From positions 1 through 64,000 of the forward strand of contig CAJUCT010000011.1 in the NCBI GenBank assembly GCA_910585015.1: a stretch of 64,000 bases of DNA, written 5' to 3'. Positions 63,335-64,000 of the stretch are shown in pieces. Both the position numbers and the translations under genes were made by a program. The first letter of the stretch is position 1; each line of letters starts with the position of its first letter. The notes beneath the pieces are model-generated. The model did no database searches. It was not told where the DNA came from and saw nothing but the letters and a program-made list of their open reading frames with translations. Origin of the DNA: an uncultured Acetatifactor sp. (lineage in GTDB: Bacteria; Bacillota; Clostridia; Lachnospirales; Lachnospiraceae).

Positions 63335-64000
63335 ATGGCAAGTGCGTCTTATAATGCGGTCAATGCGCTCAACCAGACCATTGACTCTTTTAAATCAAAG
63401 CTGGATGTAAAGATGGAGTCTGTCAATACATCCACCGCCAACATGAGGGCGACGACAGACAAGATCTATGACAGTGTCAGCAAGTTCAAGCAGGGCATGA
63501 TACAGAACGAGGAAAAGCAGCTTGCCCATGAGAACATCCTGCGGATTGACCAGATCCTGAAGGAGCAGTTCGGGGATCACGAGGCCATCCGCAAGACGGT
63601 CATGGGAGTTGTGAGGGATTTCGACATCAATCTGGTGCGAAACAGCACGATTCAGGAGATCTCCGAAGAATTGTGGATAACCAGTTCAAGATACTGGCTG
63701 TCCTATGCGCTTATCGCCATCACCGCCTGGATCAACGACTACAAAGAGGTGGCGGCCAATGCGCTGTCTGAATGTGTGCGAAGGGATCCGGTGAAGGCAT
63801 CCCTGTTCTTCTGCCTGTTCAATCTGAGGTTCGGGAGGAACAGTATTGCCAAAAAATGGTTCTTTGAATACCTGAAAACTCTGGATCCGTCGAAGATACA
63901 ACAGGAGTCCGCCATCCTTCTGCAGGCATATTTAAACGGCCTGTTTGGCACGGACAAGGAGTTGGAGCACGATGTGAATAATGTGATCAAGGGCTGGATA
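63335..64000 (+). CDS. Helical protein, paralogue B of the preceding gene (cut by window edge)
   Basis: 222 codons are visible and the frame is still open at the window end. The N-terminus is a coiled coil (about 5-70, NALNQTIDSFKSKLDVKMES). It is followed by the helical domain shared with the upstream gene: YWLSYALIAITAWINDYKEVA, KASLFFCLFNLRFGRNSIAKKWFFEYL and LLQAYLNGLFGTDKELEHDV align with counterparts there in the same order and spacing. AGGAGGGG precedes the ATG. Probably also ends in a membrane hairpin, which cannot be checked here. Confidence 0.8.
   Translation, partial: MASASYNAVNALNQTIDSFKSKLDVKMESVNTSTANMRATTDKIYDSVSKFKQGMIQNEEKQLAHENILRIDQILKEQFGDHEAIRKTVMGVVRDFDINLVRNSTIQEISEELWITSSRYWLSYALIAITAWINDYKEVAANALSECVRRDPVKASLFFCLFNLRFGRNSIAKKWFFEYLKTLDPSKIQQESAILLQAYLNGLFGTDKELEHDVNNVIKGWI

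Noticed and set aside
61638..63341. A 567-codon open frame antisense to paralogue A
   Set aside because: The sense frame has a ribosome binding site, coiled coil and membrane helices and matches its neighbour; the antisense product is His/Pro/Gln-rich with no ribosome binding site.

Overview
The window looks like chromosome of an anaerobic Firmicute, most likely a member of the Lachnospiraceae (Clostridia). Support comes from the Gram-positive order of the ribosomal/RNA polymerase genes, a T-box-controlled tRNA synthetase, an L10 leader, zinc-type L33, lipoprotein-anchored secreted proteins, strong AGGAGG-type ribosome binding sites with several TTG starts, and a pilus-like GspF/DUF4860-type cluster. 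This assignment is inference from gene content; no 16S gene is present.

Layout. 0-3.7 kb: a membrane-anchored zinc-protease-like protein and a two-component system. 3.9-6.8 kb (minus): an archaeal-type valyl-tRNA synthetase behind a T-box leader. 6.8-9.6 kb (minus): two damaged glycosyltransferase-like membrane genes and a serine recombinase. 9.8-11.3 kb: asnA and a DUF4272 remnant. 11.3-25.5 kb: rpmG-secE-nusG-rplK-rplA, an intruding large membrane protein, then rplJ-rplL and rpoB-rpoC, with a palindromic element between rpoB and rpoC. 25.5-28.3 kb (minus): a solute-binding lipoprotein and a small secreted protein. 28.4-33.7 kb (minus): an ECF-type sigma factor, a putative small partner, a transglutaminase lipoprotein and GspF/pseudopilin-like genes. 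34-40.2 kb: rfbD behind tandem 104-bp repeats, then rpsL-rpsG-fusA-tuf. 40.2-43.4 kb: an AT-rich accessory patch with an HsdS-like fragment, an IS66 remnant, a metallophosphoesterase and a terpene-cyclase-fold-like protein. 43.4-49.3 kb: an M3 oligopeptidase, an ABC exporter facing a LytTR/DUF3021 pair, an XRE regulator and a peptidase-E-like protein.

Two multi-gene systems stand out. At 49.4-57.2 kb an 852-residue fusion (CoA-disulfide-reductase-like flavoprotein, rhodanese, siroheme/4Fe-4S sulfite-reductase half, ferredoxin) is followed by a FecCD-type importer and by a triple fusion of all late siroheme-pathway modules. This amounts to a self-contained sulfur-reduction unit with its own cofactor and metal supply. 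At 57.3-64 kb (running off the window) an SPFH/zinc-ribbon protein, a four-helix membrane protein, a zinc-ribbon/helical-repeat protein and two paralogous helical proteins form an operon reminiscent of the PspA-associated YdjGHI membrane-stress genes of Bacillus, but with new components.

The region is also rich in small non-autonomous palindromic elements. One family (two copies) has 15-bp terminal inverted repeats and 11-bp target duplications. Another is a 100-bp element, one copy of which encodes the C-terminus of a DUF3021 protein. A third is a 101-104-bp double-hairpin repeat sitting just upstream of ribosome binding sites. No CRISPR array, tRNA or rRNA gene was recognised.
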